The translations under genes were made by a program, and so were the position numbers. A model generated the notes under the pieces. It did not search any database. It saw only the letters and a program-made list of their open reading frames with translations, and was not told the DNA's origin. DNA of 64,000 nucleotides, from positions 1-64,000 of the forward strand of contig NZ_AUBY01000010.1 of NCBI RefSeq assembly GCF_000429485.1, in the 5' to 3' direction. Shown here one piece after another: positions 22,126 through 31,191 of this stretch (position 1 is the stretch's first letter; each line of letters begins with the position of its first letter). This stretch comes from Aliagarivorans marinus DSM 23064. Lineage in GTDB: Bacteria; Pseudomonadota; Gammaproteobacteria; Enterobacterales; Celerinatantimonadaceae.

Positions 22126-23481
22126 GTGCCCATCATCCGCTTTATGTGCGTGCAGCCGATCGAGATTAACGTTGAGCACTACGAAAACCTGCTCAGTCGC
22201 AGCAAACAGCAATACCGCTCGCAAAGCCGCTTCCAAGACAACCCCTTCGCCAGTGAATGGCTGCAAGCCTTTCGCCAACACCATAAGAAGTTTATTAACT
22301 TCCGCTCCTTGTTCAGCGAGCAGGAAAACAAAGTCGATGCCAAGCTGCTGGTGCAAGACCTGCTCGAGCCACGCTTTAAGGTCGCCCAACAGCTCAACCT
22401 TGCCGAATATCTGCAAGCCGAGCACTGCCACTACGATTTAGTGTTCGACCCGCGCTTCTTTAACTTTGTGCTGCTCTACGAGCTGCGCTTTAACATCCCC
22501 GAGAACCGCCTCTACCAAATCCTGAGCAGCGACGATGAAACCCTCAAACACGACGACTTCTACAACACCGTGCGCCGACTACTGGTTCAGGAAGAGGAAG
22601 ACAGCATCCTCAGCCGCTGGGGTGAGAAAACCCGCAACCATGCGCTACACATTGTCGAGGAGTTAGCAGGTGCGGCGCGTAAAGACAGCCAGCGTAAGGT
22701 CGCCTCGATTAGCACCAACACCGGTAATATCACCGTGTTTGTCGAGGCCGACCCGCAGGATCGCCAATGCCGCCAGTGGTTCCTCGACTGCAACGCCAGC
22801 GCCGAGCGGGTGAAGAACAACCGCACCTTGGTGGTCGACAATCGCGACGTGACCTACGCCTTCCACGGCCGTTTTCACACCATCATCGCCCTCGACCCAC
22901 GCTACTATCTGCGCTTTGCGCCGATCCAGTACCATATCCAGTTCATCTGGTACTATGTGCGCTATTACAGCGAGGTGATGGAGGTGCTGAACAACCATGT
23001 GGTGGCACTCAACAGCCAAGCGCGGATCGACTCCAAACGCCACATCATCGATGAGTACATCAATAAAATTGAATTACTTAAGATGCATAATGAAAACATC
23101 AAACTGGCGATTGAGTCGGACAACATCGACATCTACGCCAAGATTGAAGCGAAGTGGAACATCGAAAGCAGCCTGAACAACGCCCAGTCCTACGTGTCGT
23201 TTTTCAAAGATTACTTAGAGCGTGCCTACCTGCGAAAAGCAGAGCGCGCCAACAAGCGTCAGAACCATATCCTGTTCGTAATCTCCTGCATTCAGATCCT
23301 CGGCTTAATCAGCATCTGGAGTGACTACCTGGGCCTTACCGATCTGCCCGGGCGAGTGACTAATGGCGTCGCCCCAGCCGCGATGCTGGCGGTCATCGAG
23401 GTCATCAACACCTGGATGCCGGTCGCCTTGTTTGTCAGTTTGATAGGCCTGATGGCCTTCGCCTATATGAAGCGCGAATAA
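22126..23481 (+). CDS. Uncharacterised 451-residue protein with C-terminal membrane helices
   Basis: I do not recognise the family. The protein has a GTG start five bases after TAGGAG. The first 280 or so residues are soluble and mixed, and a long helical segment (about 285-390, many K/E/N) looks coiled-coil. Two transmembrane helices lie near the C-terminus (HILFVISCIQILGLISIW and a second ending LIGLMAFAYM). This soluble-then-helical-then-two-helix layout recalls CorA-type channels, but no GMN motif is visible. It lies between the SET gene (8-bp gap) and yjgN (30-bp gap). Confidence 0.85.
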   Translation: MPIIRFMCVQPIEINVEHYENLLSRSKQQYRSQSRFQDNPFASEWLQAFRQHHKKFINFRSLFSEQENKVDAKLLVQDLLEPRFKVAQQLNLAEYLQAEHCHYDLVFDPRFFNFVLLYELRFNIPENRLYQILSSDDETLKHDDFYNTVRRLLVQEEEDSILSRWGEKTRNHALHIVEELAGAARKDSQRKVASISTNTGNITVFVEADPQDRQCRQWFLDCNASAERVKNNRTLVVDNRDVTYAFHGRFHTIIALDPRYYLRFAPIQYHIQFIWYYVRYYSEVMEVLNNHVVALNSQARIDSKRHIIDEYINKIELLKMHNENIKLAIESDNIDIYAKIEAKWNIESSLNNAQSYVSFFKDYLERAYLRKAERANKRQNHILFVISCIQILGLISIWSDYLGLTDLPGRVTNGVAPAAMLAVIEVINTWMPVALFVSLIGLMAFAYMKRE

Positions 23482-23511
23482 CCGAATCGTTTTAGTTTTA
23501 AAGGAAACCGA

Positions 23512-24687
23512 ATGGAACAGCCTAGCCCCCAACATCGTATGCGGTTTCACGGCAGCGGTGGCGAGTATTTTGGCATCTGGATCGTCAACCTAGTGCTTAG
23601 CATCATCACCCTCGGCATCTACTCGGCCTGGGCCAAGGTGCGCAACAAGCAGTACTTTTACGGTAACACCGAGCTCGCGGGTGAGCGTTTTGAGTACCTG
23701 GCCACCCCTAAACAGATCCTGATTGGCCGCATCATCACCTTTATCGCTTTCGGCATTTGGCTGTGGTCGCAGGCCTTTAGCCCGGAGTTTTCGCTGGTGC
23801 TAATGCTGGCTTTTTTCATCATCTTGCCGGTTATCGTGGTGCGCAATCTGCGCTTTAACGCCCGGGTCAGCCGCTATCGCAATGTGCGCTTCGACTTTAC
23901 TGGTCGGTACCGCGCGGCTTACCTCAACCTCTTCGCCAAGCCTTTGGCAGTATTTCTCGCAATTGTTGCAACGATGGGGATAAGCATGATTGCCGGTGAA
24001 GGCTCTGCTCTAGCCGAAGGCATCGGCTCACTGCTGGCGTTCTTGGTTATTGCGCCGCTAGGCTACGCCTGGCTGTTTAAAAACGCCGCCGAGTTCATCA
24101 TCAATCACTATCGCTGGGGCGAACACAGCTTCGCGGCCAGCGTAAACACCCGCTATTACGTGAAGGTAATGGCGATGGCGGCACTGTTCTTTGTGCTGGC
24201 GATCGTGGTCATCGGCATCATCATCGCGGTGCTTGCCGGGGTGATTGCTTCCAGCGACTTCGCCTATCGCTTCGACGAGCTGATGGAAGGCGATGTTATC
24301 GGTGCTGGCATTGGCATCTTCGGCTTCATCATCCTGTTTTATCTGGGCTTGTTTGCCATGGGTATGATTTTTCAGGCCTTTATTCGAGTAAAGCTGCGCA
24401 ACTATCACTTTAATCAAACCACCCTGGCAGGCAACATCCAGCTAAAATCAGAGCTTACCGTGCTCACCTACATTGGAGTAACCCTTACCAACCTGTTGAT
24501 GGTGGTGTGTACCTTTGGTTTTGCAATGCCGTGGGCCAAGGTGCGCATGAGTAAGATGCTAGCCGACGCCACCAGTTTGCAAGGCGAGCTGGATACCCTG
24601 CACAGTCAAAACCTGCAAAGCCAGCAAGGCTCAGCCATCGCCGATGAGCTGGCCGACGGCTTTGATATCGAGATAGGCGTAATCTGA
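23512..24687 (+). CDS. yjgN: YjgN family (DUF898) membrane protein
   Basis: The 391-residue protein has about eight transmembrane helices and the DUF898 hallmarks, namely repeated blocks around TLGIYSAWAKVRNKQYFYGN near the start and FGFAMPWAKVRMSKML near the end. The function is unknown. Its stop codon overlaps the start of the M48 peptidase gene, so the two are translationally coupled. This pairing of DUF898 protein and M48 peptidase recurs in other proteobacteria as far as I know, suggesting a joint envelope function. Confidence 0.9.
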   Translation: MEQPSPQHRMRFHGSGGEYFGIWIVNLVLSIITLGIYSAWAKVRNKQYFYGNTELAGERFEYLATPKQILIGRIITFIAFGIWLWSQAFSPEFSLVLMLAFFIILPVIVVRNLRFNARVSRYRNVRFDFTGRYRAAYLNLFAKPLAVFLAIVATMGISMIAGEGSALAEGIGSLLAFLVIAPLGYAWLFKNAAEFIINHYRWGEHSFAASVNTRYYVKVMAMAALFFVLAIVVIGIIIAVLAGVIASSDFAYRFDELMEGDVIGAGIGIFGFIILFYLGLFAMGMIFQAFIRVKLRNYHFNQTTLAGNIQLKSELTVLTYIGVTLTNLLMVVCTFGFAMPWAKVRMSKMLADATSLQGELDTLHSQNLQSQQGSAIADELADGFDIEIGVI

Positions 24688-25700
24688 TGCAGTTAACTGG
24701 CCGCCTCTACTCGCCCAACAGCTCGCAGAACCGGGAAGTTCACCTGCAACTCGGCGCCGAAGGGCGGCTGCATATCATCGATGCCGCCTACCCCGAGCCA
24801 CTGCAGCTCAGCCAGCTCACGCTGAGCCCCCAGCTAGGTAAACAACCCCTGCGCATCACCCTGCCCGACCAAGCGCAGCTGCTGCTCGAACAAAGTGACG
24901 GGCTGCTGGCCTGGCTGCGCAGCAACAAACAGGGTGATCGAATCGCAGGCTGGGAGCGCAGCCTGAAGTTAATCGCGTTGGGCGTAATGTTATGTATCGT
25001 CACGGCGCTGCTGGCGTATCGCTACGTACTACCAGCGACTGCCGGTTGGATTGCCGATCAACTTCCCCCAGTGGTGGCCAGCACCCTCGGTGAGCAGACT
25101 CGCAACAACATGGAAAAGTGGATGTTCGACGAGTCGCAGCTAAGTGATGAGCAGCAGCAAGCCATGCAGTTGCAGTTCCAGCAGCTACTCAGCAAACTGC
25201 CAGAGCTGCCCCACTCGCCGCGCCTTTATCTCTACTCCGCCGATGAGATGGCCAACGCCTTTGCACTGGCCGATGGCAGTGTAGTGGTTACCGATCAACT
25301 GTTTGCCATGGCCGGCTCTGCCGACGCGCTGCAAGGGGTGCTGCTTCACGAGCTGGGCCATTTGGCCCATAACGATGTTATGCACACCTTGGTGCGCTCC
25401 ACCCTGTTTACCCTGCTGCTTAACGTGATATTTGGCGACGTGACAGGCTCCATGGACCTGCTGGTGAATACCGCCAGCTTTGGTGTGGAGATGTCCTACT
25501 CGCGGGGCGCCGAGCAAGCCGCCGACGACTTCGCCTGCCACTGGCTGAAAGCCACCGGGGCAGACCTCGACGCCAACTATCAAATGATGGAGTCGGTCCT
25601 TAACATGGGCCACGGCCATGAAGCGCCAGAGTGGTTTAGCACCCACCCTGATACCGATAAGCGTTTAGCCCGTTTTAAAGACTGCCTGAGGCAGCCTTAG
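24687..25700 (+). CDS. Membrane-anchored M48-family metallopeptidase
   Basis: The 337-residue protein has an N-terminal beta-rich region, one transmembrane helix at about 92-115, and a zincin domain with HELGH at 221-225 and a downstream glutamate in the SRGAEQAADDFA segment. The active site probably faces the periplasm. It overlaps yjgN by one base. M48 enzymes include HtpX and YfgC-type quality-control proteases, so a role in membrane or envelope protein turnover is inferred. Confidence 0.92.
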   Translation: MQLTGRLYSPNSSQNREVHLQLGAEGRLHIIDAAYPEPLQLSQLTLSPQLGKQPLRITLPDQAQLLLEQSDGLLAWLRSNKQGDRIAGWERSLKLIALGVMLCIVTALLAYRYVLPATAGWIADQLPPVVASTLGEQTRNNMEKWMFDESQLSDEQQQAMQLQFQQLLSKLPELPHSPRLYLYSADEMANAFALADGSVVVTDQLFAMAGSADALQGVLLHELGHLAHNDVMHTLVRSTLFTLLLNVIFGDVTGSMDLLVNTASFGVEMSYSRGAEQAADDFACHWLKATGADLDANYQMMESVLNMGHGHEAPEWFSTHPDTDKRLARFKDCLRQP

Positions 25701-25720
25701 GCGTTTACCTCGCTACTTTC

Positions 25721-25760
25721 AGCGACGACCAGCGACGACCAGCAACTACCAGCGACTGGG
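25721..25760 (+). repeat. Four 10-bp tandem units
   Basis: AGCGACGACC occurs twice in a row, followed by AGCAACTACC and AGCGACTGGG. It lies 20 bp after the M48 stop codon and looks like a small slippage-made minisatellite. Confidence 0.7.
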
Positions 25761-25965
25761 TATCGGCACCATAGCGATGCCCAGCCCACTTCACCTTATG
25801 ATTGCAACTTACAATTCATTTAGATTATTCATCTGCCTTTAATCACAAAATCAGCAATAACCGTTATTCGCTAATGGCGATACGCTAAATCATAAATGTA
25901 TCTACTAGGCGGCTTTGCTAGCATCCGGCAAGTTCAATTTAGAAGATGTAGGTTGCAGTATCACC

Positions 25966-26463
25966 ATGAAAACTTTGCAAGTAGAAGAGCTGTCTTTAGA
26001 AGCGTTTGATGAATTCGGCAGCTTCAAGAACCTGATCGATCCTAACACCGAAGCCTTTGGCGCCGAGCCGGTAGAGTTCTACCGCGATATGGTACAGCAG
26101 GATCTGGGCAACAAAACCGTGATTTCTTACTCGGTATGTCGCGTGCTACCGCGTGAATACAAGATCACCGTCAGCGAATACCACTCACATGCCGGTGAAG
26201 GCATTCTGCCACTGGATAACGACATCCTTATCCACGTGATGCCCGCCTCACCAAACGGCGAACTGCCGTTCGAGAAAACCCGCGTGTTCCGTGTGCCACA
26301 AGGCACCATGGTAACCGTTAAGCCCGGCGTATGGCACCACGCCCCGTGGACCTGCGACGACTTGGTAGCCAACACCCTGATCGTACTGCCACAGCGCACC
26401 TACGCCAACGACTGCATTGTGGTTGAGCACAGCGAACAGCAACAGCTGCTGATCGACGCATAA
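25966..26463 (+). CDS. Ureidoglycolate lyase (AllA)-like cupin protein
   Basis: The 165-residue protein resembles the AllA superfamily: an N-terminal VEELSLEAFDEFGSF, the SEYHSHAGEGILPL region and VKPGVWHHAPW with paired histidines near the active site. AllA releases glyoxylate and urea from ureidoglycolate in purine breakdown. No other allantoin gene is nearby and some positions differ, so a related cupin function is possible. The ATG at 25966 starts the conserved region; earlier in-frame codons lack a ribosome site. Confidence 0.65.
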   Translation: MKTLQVEELSLEAFDEFGSFKNLIDPNTEAFGAEPVEFYRDMVQQDLGNKTVISYSVCRVLPREYKITVSEYHSHAGEGILPLDNDILIHVMPASPNGELPFEKTRVFRVPQGTMVTVKPGVWHHAPWTCDDLVANTLIVLPQRTYANDCIVVEHSEQQQLLIDA

Positions 26464-26592
26464 GTTAACGAGCGTTGAGCTTGCTCAGCACTCTTAGGGT
26501 TTGGGGGGCAAAGGCTTAATCTGGCAAAGCCTTGTTCTTCGGACCCGACCTCACTCCCGCCTCCTCATGCCAACGCCTCGACGCTTTCCCCC

Positions 26593-26613
26593 CTGTCATC
26601 GCGAGGAGCAATC
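26593..26613 (+). repeat. Remnant resembling a widespread REP-like palindrome
   Basis: TGTCATCGCGAGGAGCAATC matches the core of the GTCATTGCGAGGAGC-type repeats dispersed in many bacterial genomes. It is the only recognisable item in the 325-bp gap 26464-26788, which also has a small AAGGCTT/AAGCCTT hairpin near 26512-26531 and no gene. Confidence 0.3.
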
Positions 26614-26788
26614 TACACCTTACACCTACCCTACCAACCTCTAGCGCTGCCTCGCTGATAGCACATAAACCGCTGATAGATATAGTTAATTTCAAGTGAT
26701 AGACTTGATGATAAATAACAACACAAACAGCGCCCAAAGATGAGCGACGCTACGCCTGCCGCCACAATCCAAGGTGCTTCTACAAGCC

Positions 26789-27166
26789 ATGACTAGATCC
26801 AGAAAACTACTTTCTTTTTTTTTCCTGTCCTTTTTGATAGCCACGATCATCGATGTAACAACAGAACTATATGTTGGGGTGGAAAGCGTAACCTTTCTTC
26901 CGCATACCATCTTGGCAGCTTGTTTCTGCTTTGCGTGGTGCAAGAGCCATGCGCGAGAGAACGGTATTGATATCGCTTCAGGTTACCCCCTAGGGTGTGC
27001 GTTCTTTGCTGTGGTTGGCGTCCCCGCCTATGCACTGGCAAAATTTGGCGTAAAACGAGGAATGACCATCACAGCCAAGGCAGTGGTGTTTATGCTTTTA
27101 GCCATTCTTGTTTCTTGGCTAATTGAGCGCTTAATCGTGCTGGTATACGTCACCTCCATCATTTAG
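26789..27166 (+). CDS. Small membrane protein, unknown family
   Basis: From an ATG at 26789 (a GTG at 26774 is an alternative) the 125-residue protein has about four hydrophobic segments: SFFFLSFLIATIIDV, FLPHTILAACFCFAW, the GCAFFAVVGVPAYAL stretch and the C-terminal LLAILVSWLIERLIVLVYV. No motif is recognisable. It is 55 bp before the YaaW/MIT_C-like gene in the same direction and may form a two-gene unit with it. No strong ribosome site is seen. Confidence 0.65.
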   Translation: MTRSRKLLSFFFLSFLIATIIDVTTELYVGVESVTFLPHTILAACFCFAWCKSHARENGIDIASGYPLGCAFFAVVGVPAYALAKFGVKRGMTITAKAVVFMLLAILVSWLIERLIVLVYVTSII

Positions 27167-27221
27167 CCGGTTCGAACAACGAGGACAACTCGCTCAGCCA
27201 ACGCAGCTCAACGAGAGAAGC

Positions 27222-28676
27222 ATGAAAGAGATTCTAGAAAAACTAGAAAAAGACGATTTCTACGAGATATCGAAGCGCTTGAATAGTCACTTCTCGCTCG
27301 GAAGGGACAAGAAGAGAAACAAACAGCTAGACGAGTGCAAAGACAAGCCCGACCAAGACACCATCGCGCTGTTTGATAATCATATCCGATACTTTGCCTC
27401 ATCGGATATCGCCAGCGCTTGCCGCAAGGCGATGGGGCGAGAGCCCTATGTCTCAGCAGAAGAGATGCTCGACGACATCATCGGCAAGATGAAGTTTAAC
27501 GTTAACCGCCACTTATCGTTGGAAGATAAGCTGAAGCGGGTGGTGAAAGAGATCGTTCGCAAAGAGTTCGCCGATGCCAAGCCGGAAGACCTAAAGAAGA
27601 GCCTAAAGCAAACCAGCATCGACTACACCGACATTGCTGAAGTCATCTACCTTATCGAGCAAGATGATGGCGATATCGTTGAAACGATGATTGAGAATCT
27701 CGGCCACAGCACCACCATGCAGCTCATCTCTTCCATCATTCAGCGCACCATATTGGTATTCACCGGCCAAGCGGCGTTAAGAATACTGGCAGCTCAGTTC
27801 ATCAGACGAAACCCCGGCTTGCAGATGCTTGGCCCCATTATGTGGGTGTTAACCGGTGCCTGGCTTATCTTTGATCTGCAAAACGTCGCCTACAGAAAGA
27901 CCATCCCGATTTGCCTGTTTATCGGCATGAAGCTGATATCGCAAGAGGTCGCAGAGAGAGACCGGCTCAAGCAACTGGAAGACGACAAATACAACAGCCT
28001 GAACAACCAAGCGACCCAAAAGATCATCAAAGAGAACCAAGCGCTCAAGGACCAATACAAACAGCTAACCAAAGAGAAAGAGGCCTTCAAGAAAGAGAGC
28101 GAACGAGAGCTACGGGTTTCCAGCAAGAAACACAGCCTGGAATCAGAGCGGATCCTAAAGGAAAAGGACGAACTGCGCGTTCGCTACAACAAGCTGGTTA
28201 TCCAGAACAGCCAGCTCAAAAAGATGGGCATCAAGAAACATGAGTTCAAGGTGGGCCAAGCACGCGGTATTCGCGATATCTTCCCCGCGGCAATCGGCTT
28301 AGAGGCCGACCGAATCATCATTCAAGACTCCTACATTCGTGGGAAAGAGAACGAGTTAGAGGGCCTGCTGCGCCAATTCCTGAACCTGAGCATTATTAAA
28401 CCCGGCACCAACGCCACCTTTATCACCATGATCAAACACGGCGAAGCGGAAAACGTCATCTTAAGGGAGATGAACCCCAAGATGCGCGCCCTGTGCGCGA
28501 AGTACGACTTGGTCTTTGGCACCCTAAGGCTACGCCGCAACCACGAAGTGCATAGCCGCTTCTTCTCCTTTGAAAACGATGAAATGATTGTGGAGAACAA
28601 CCCTGACCATAGTTTTTACAACTTGGATAAGAACAAGTTTGCGTTTAAGACTTTTGAGGAGATCAGGTTTAAGTAG
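27222..28676 (+). CDS. YaaW-like / coiled-coil / MIT_C-like fusion protein
   Basis: The 484-residue protein appears to have three parts. Residues 1-230 resemble YaaW (UPF0174/DUF3944): a charged helical region, then a hydrophobic GPIMWVLTGAWLIFDL and AYRKTIPICLFIG, which matches the family's AYRVTIP block. Residues 240-340 are a K/E/Q-rich coiled coil. Residues 345-484 resemble the MIT_C domain (PLD-like fold) of eukaryotic MITD1: IIIQDSYIRGKENELEGLL corresponds to its DPYIR segment, and HEVHSRFF with FENDEMIV corresponds to IHDREIRF and NGWMIK. No such fusion is known to me. A role at membranes, perhaps in a conflict system, is inferred only. Confidence 0.72.
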   Translation: MKEILEKLEKDDFYEISKRLNSHFSLGRDKKRNKQLDECKDKPDQDTIALFDNHIRYFASSDIASACRKAMGREPYVSAEEMLDDIIGKMKFNVNRHLSLEDKLKRVVKEIVRKEFADAKPEDLKKSLKQTSIDYTDIAEVIYLIEQDDGDIVETMIENLGHSTTMQLISSIIQRTILVFTGQAALRILAAQFIRRNPGLQMLGPIMWVLTGAWLIFDLQNVAYRKTIPICLFIGMKLISQEVAERDRLKQLEDDKYNSLNNQATQKIIKENQALKDQYKQLTKEKEAFKKESERELRVSSKKHSLESERILKEKDELRVRYNKLVIQNSQLKKMGIKKHEFKVGQARGIRDIFPAAIGLEADRIIIQDSYIRGKENELEGLLRQFLNLSIIKPGTNATFITMIKHGEAENVILREMNPKMRALCAKYDLVFGTLRLRRNHEVHSRFFSFENDEMIVENNPDHSFYNLDKNKFAFKTFEEIRFK

Positions 28677-28926
28677 GCTAGGAAGCACGGGGCACACAGG
28701 AATCATTTTGCTTTATGTAGCACGTTTATGCCCCATTCCTTGTTAAGGAGCAAACAAAACTACTGGCTATACCCCAACCCTGCCGTTTCCATGTGTCCGC
28801 ATGAATGTTCCATCTTTTGCGCAGGCTTTTGAGGTGCTAGATCTGTTAACTATCTGATTGAACACCACTATTGGAGATGTTAACTTTATAGTCACTAGGG
28901 GACGTACGGAGCTCCCCCGTATTTCA

Positions 28927-28945
28927 AAATGGAAGAATTCCATTT
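28927..28945. promoter_or_regulatory. Perfect palindrome upstream of the nuclease-like gene
   Basis: AAATGGAA-GAA-TTCCATTT lies 29 bp before the start at 28975, in a 298-bp gap (28677-28974) without a gene. Its position over the expected promoter makes an operator plausible. A GGGGA/TCCCC hairpin occurs just before it. Confidence 0.45.
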
Positions 28946-28974
28946 AATAATGCGTTAGGAAATATGGAGTATTG

Positions 28975-29805
28975 ATGGAGTTTTTAAAAAATGCGAAAGA
29001 ATTTGCAAGGAACCCTTTAGGGATTATTGCGCTGTTTATTTCGCTAATCTACGGTTTCGTTAGCGTCTTACTAAATTCTTCTGCTGAAAAACTGACAGAG
29101 AATGAAAGATGGCCTTTGGTCGTCTTCATCGTTATATTTCCGGTTTTAGTGCTTGGTGCGTTTTACCGATTAGTTACGAATCATCACGGTAAATTGTATG
29201 CGCCAGCTGATTTTAAAGATGACAAATCTTTCTTGCGCACGCTATCTCCTGAGGAACAAGAGAGTAAGCTTGAGATTGAGGTGAGTGAAACTTTAGGTGA
29301 TCTGAAGGGAGCTTATGATGAAAAAGGCAATCCTCCTCCAACTCGTAAACAAAGGCGAAACTCAACGAAAGAAGATGACAAAGCAAAGAGAAGGCAAGAA
29401 CATGAGCAATTTCGCCAGGACTTTAAAGTTGTCGAAGACCTTGTAATTGATTCACTTAGTGCGGAATTAAACTCTGAAATGCATAGAAACATAGGGTTAG
29501 GAGGAACTGACATCTCATTTAAAGCAATGACTTCAGGCTTACCTAACAAACCGATATTCGTAGAAGTTAAAGCAATTAAGTCAGCAATAACATCTACAAT
29601 TATACTAGACCGTGTTTTATATAATGCAGTTGTAGCTGACAAGTTTTTCAATTCACAGTCCAAGTTAATTTTGACAGTGGTTTACTATTTTGACTCTAGT
29701 GAAATAGGTAGTTTAGAAAGCATATGGCAACGTAAAGTCAAGCAATGCCCTGCTGATGTTGAACTAAGATTTGTTGCTCGAAAAGACTTACCTAATAAAA
29801 CATAA
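28975..29805 (+). CDS. Membrane-anchored protein with PD-(D/E)XK nuclease-like domain
   Basis: The 276-residue protein has two transmembrane helices (about 17-34 and 46-66), a charged linker with a basic patch near 124-142, and a C-terminal domain. E154 (KVVEDLV), D179 (GGTDISF), and E197-V-K199 (IFVEVKAI) are spaced as in PD-(D/E)XK restriction-like nucleases. The fold is inferred from these residues only. Start chosen after GGAG at 28966. The DNA is AT-rich compared with the flanks, suggesting recent transfer. The dGTPase gene follows 117 bp downstream. Confidence 0.7.
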   Translation: MEFLKNAKEFARNPLGIIALFISLIYGFVSVLLNSSAEKLTENERWPLVVFIVIFPVLVLGAFYRLVTNHHGKLYAPADFKDDKSFLRTLSPEEQESKLEIEVSETLGDLKGAYDEKGNPPPTRKQRRNSTKEDDKAKRRQEHEQFRQDFKVVEDLVIDSLSAELNSEMHRNIGLGGTDISFKAMTSGLPNKPIFVEVKAIKSAITSTIILDRVLYNAVVADKFFNSQSKLILTVVYYFDSSEIGSLESIWQRKVKQCPADVELRFVARKDLPNKT

Positions 29806-29922
29806 AAGAGCATCCCTTAAATAAGAACCGCTTCCGATTATATTTTGGCACCTATTCAATCACACTTCAATGTGGCGTCATGATAAATATTAAATATCTA
29901 AGCAATCAACAGTGAGATTAAC

Positions 29923-31131
29923 ATGTACAATAGTGAAGTCATTGAGTATGCAAGAGAGCAAGAGAATGTAATCACTAAATTGGAGTACCGTATACACGAG
30001 CACGATGATGGGCGTTCTGAGCATCGCCAAATTCTGATGCGTGATTATGCACGAGTTCTATACTCTTCATCCTTTAGACGTCTACAAGGTAAAATGCAAT
30101 TACTTGGTGTAGACGCGAGTAAGTTCAATCGAAATCGACTAACACATAGTTTGGAAGTGGCGCAAATTGCTCGCTCAATTGCTTACGACCTAAAGTTGCA
30201 GCATACGGTTGTAGCCGAAACTGCATCACTAGCACATGATATTGGAAACCCACCTTTTGGACATTACGGTGAAGTTGTACTCAACGACTTAAGTTCAGGG
30301 TGTGGTGGTTACGAAGGGAATGCTCAAGCATTCCGAATCTTACGAACCTTAGAAAAGAAACATTACGCGTACCCTGGGCTAAACCTAAATGTGCGTACTC
30401 TTATGGCTATAACCAAATACTTCTTCAACAAGCAGCAGAACAGTAAAAAGTTCTTATACGATGCCGACTACGATTTCTTAAAGGGCGAACTAGAGAGTAA
30501 AGAAGTTTCTGTTACCAAGAGTATCGACGCTGAAATAATGGATTTGGCCGACGAAATTGCTTACGCAGCACATGACCTAGAGGATGCACTAAGCTTCGGC
30601 ATGATTAGTTTAGGTGAAATAGTTCATGAGTTTAGCATTAGCGATAAATTTAAAGATTCATACCCAACCATGGCTAACATTGCGAAAGATGCACAAAATG
30701 TAGCAATGAAAGCTTGTCGTAGTGGCACATCAGAAGAATATGCAATTGTTCTCAAGAAAGAGTTGACGTCAAAAATAGTGAACACCTTATGTTCTGACAT
30801 TGATTTAGTTGATAATTGCTTAGGTTACAAGCGACATGCAAAACTGGCTGAGGGACTGAAAAAACTGTTGTTTAAAGCAATTCTTCGCAAGAAAGACATT
30901 CAGCTTTATGAGCGAAGAGGAGAGCAGATTATTCGTGGCTTGTTTGAGGTCTACTCTGATGAAAAATACAACAAAGATAACATATTACTACCACCAGAAT
31001 TGCGAGCAATAAGTGACTGCAAAACTCGCTTAGTTACTGACTACATATCAGGCATGATGGATTCATATGCAGCTCAAGAGTATGAAAAATATTTTGGAAA
31101 GGGTAGCGCAGAAAAATTTTATTTTAGGTAG
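29923..31131 (+). CDS. dgt: Deoxyguanosinetriphosphate triphosphohydrolase-like HD protein
   Basis: The 402-residue protein is a dGTPase-type HD hydrolase: RDYARVLYSSSFRRLQGK, then H75 (RLTHSLEVAQIA), H105-D106 (LAHDIGNPPFGH) and D210 (DLADEIAYAAHDLED). These enzymes cut dNTPs to nucleoside and triphosphate. Besides housekeeping, dGTPases can defend against phage by emptying the dNTP pool. AT-rich composition and the neighbouring membrane nuclease-like gene favour an accessory role here. A GTGAGATT site precedes the ATG. Confidence 0.9.
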   Translation: MYNSEVIEYAREQENVITKLEYRIHEHDDGRSEHRQILMRDYARVLYSSSFRRLQGKMQLLGVDASKFNRNRLTHSLEVAQIARSIAYDLKLQHTVVAETASLAHDIGNPPFGHYGEVVLNDLSSGCGGYEGNAQAFRILRTLEKKHYAYPGLNLNVRTLMAITKYFFNKQQNSKKFLYDADYDFLKGELESKEVSVTKSIDAEIMDLADEIAYAAHDLEDALSFGMISLGEIVHEFSISDKFKDSYPTMANIAKDAQNVAMKACRSGTSEEYAIVLKKELTSKIVNTLCSDIDLVDNCLGYKRHAKLAEGLKKLLFKAILRKKDIQLYERRGEQIIRGLFEVYSDEKYNKDNILLPPELRAISDCKTRLVTDYISGMMDSYAAQEYEKYFGKGSAEKFYFR

Positions 31132-31191
31132 AAACAATCTAGTCAAAACTACTTAAGAGCGATTCGTAACACGCAACACTTTTACTTAGAT

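Noticed and set aside
22126-23481. CorA-type magnesium channel call for the 451-residue protein
   Set aside because: The layout is similar, but no GMN motif is visible and the soluble part is not recognisable, so it is left as unknown.
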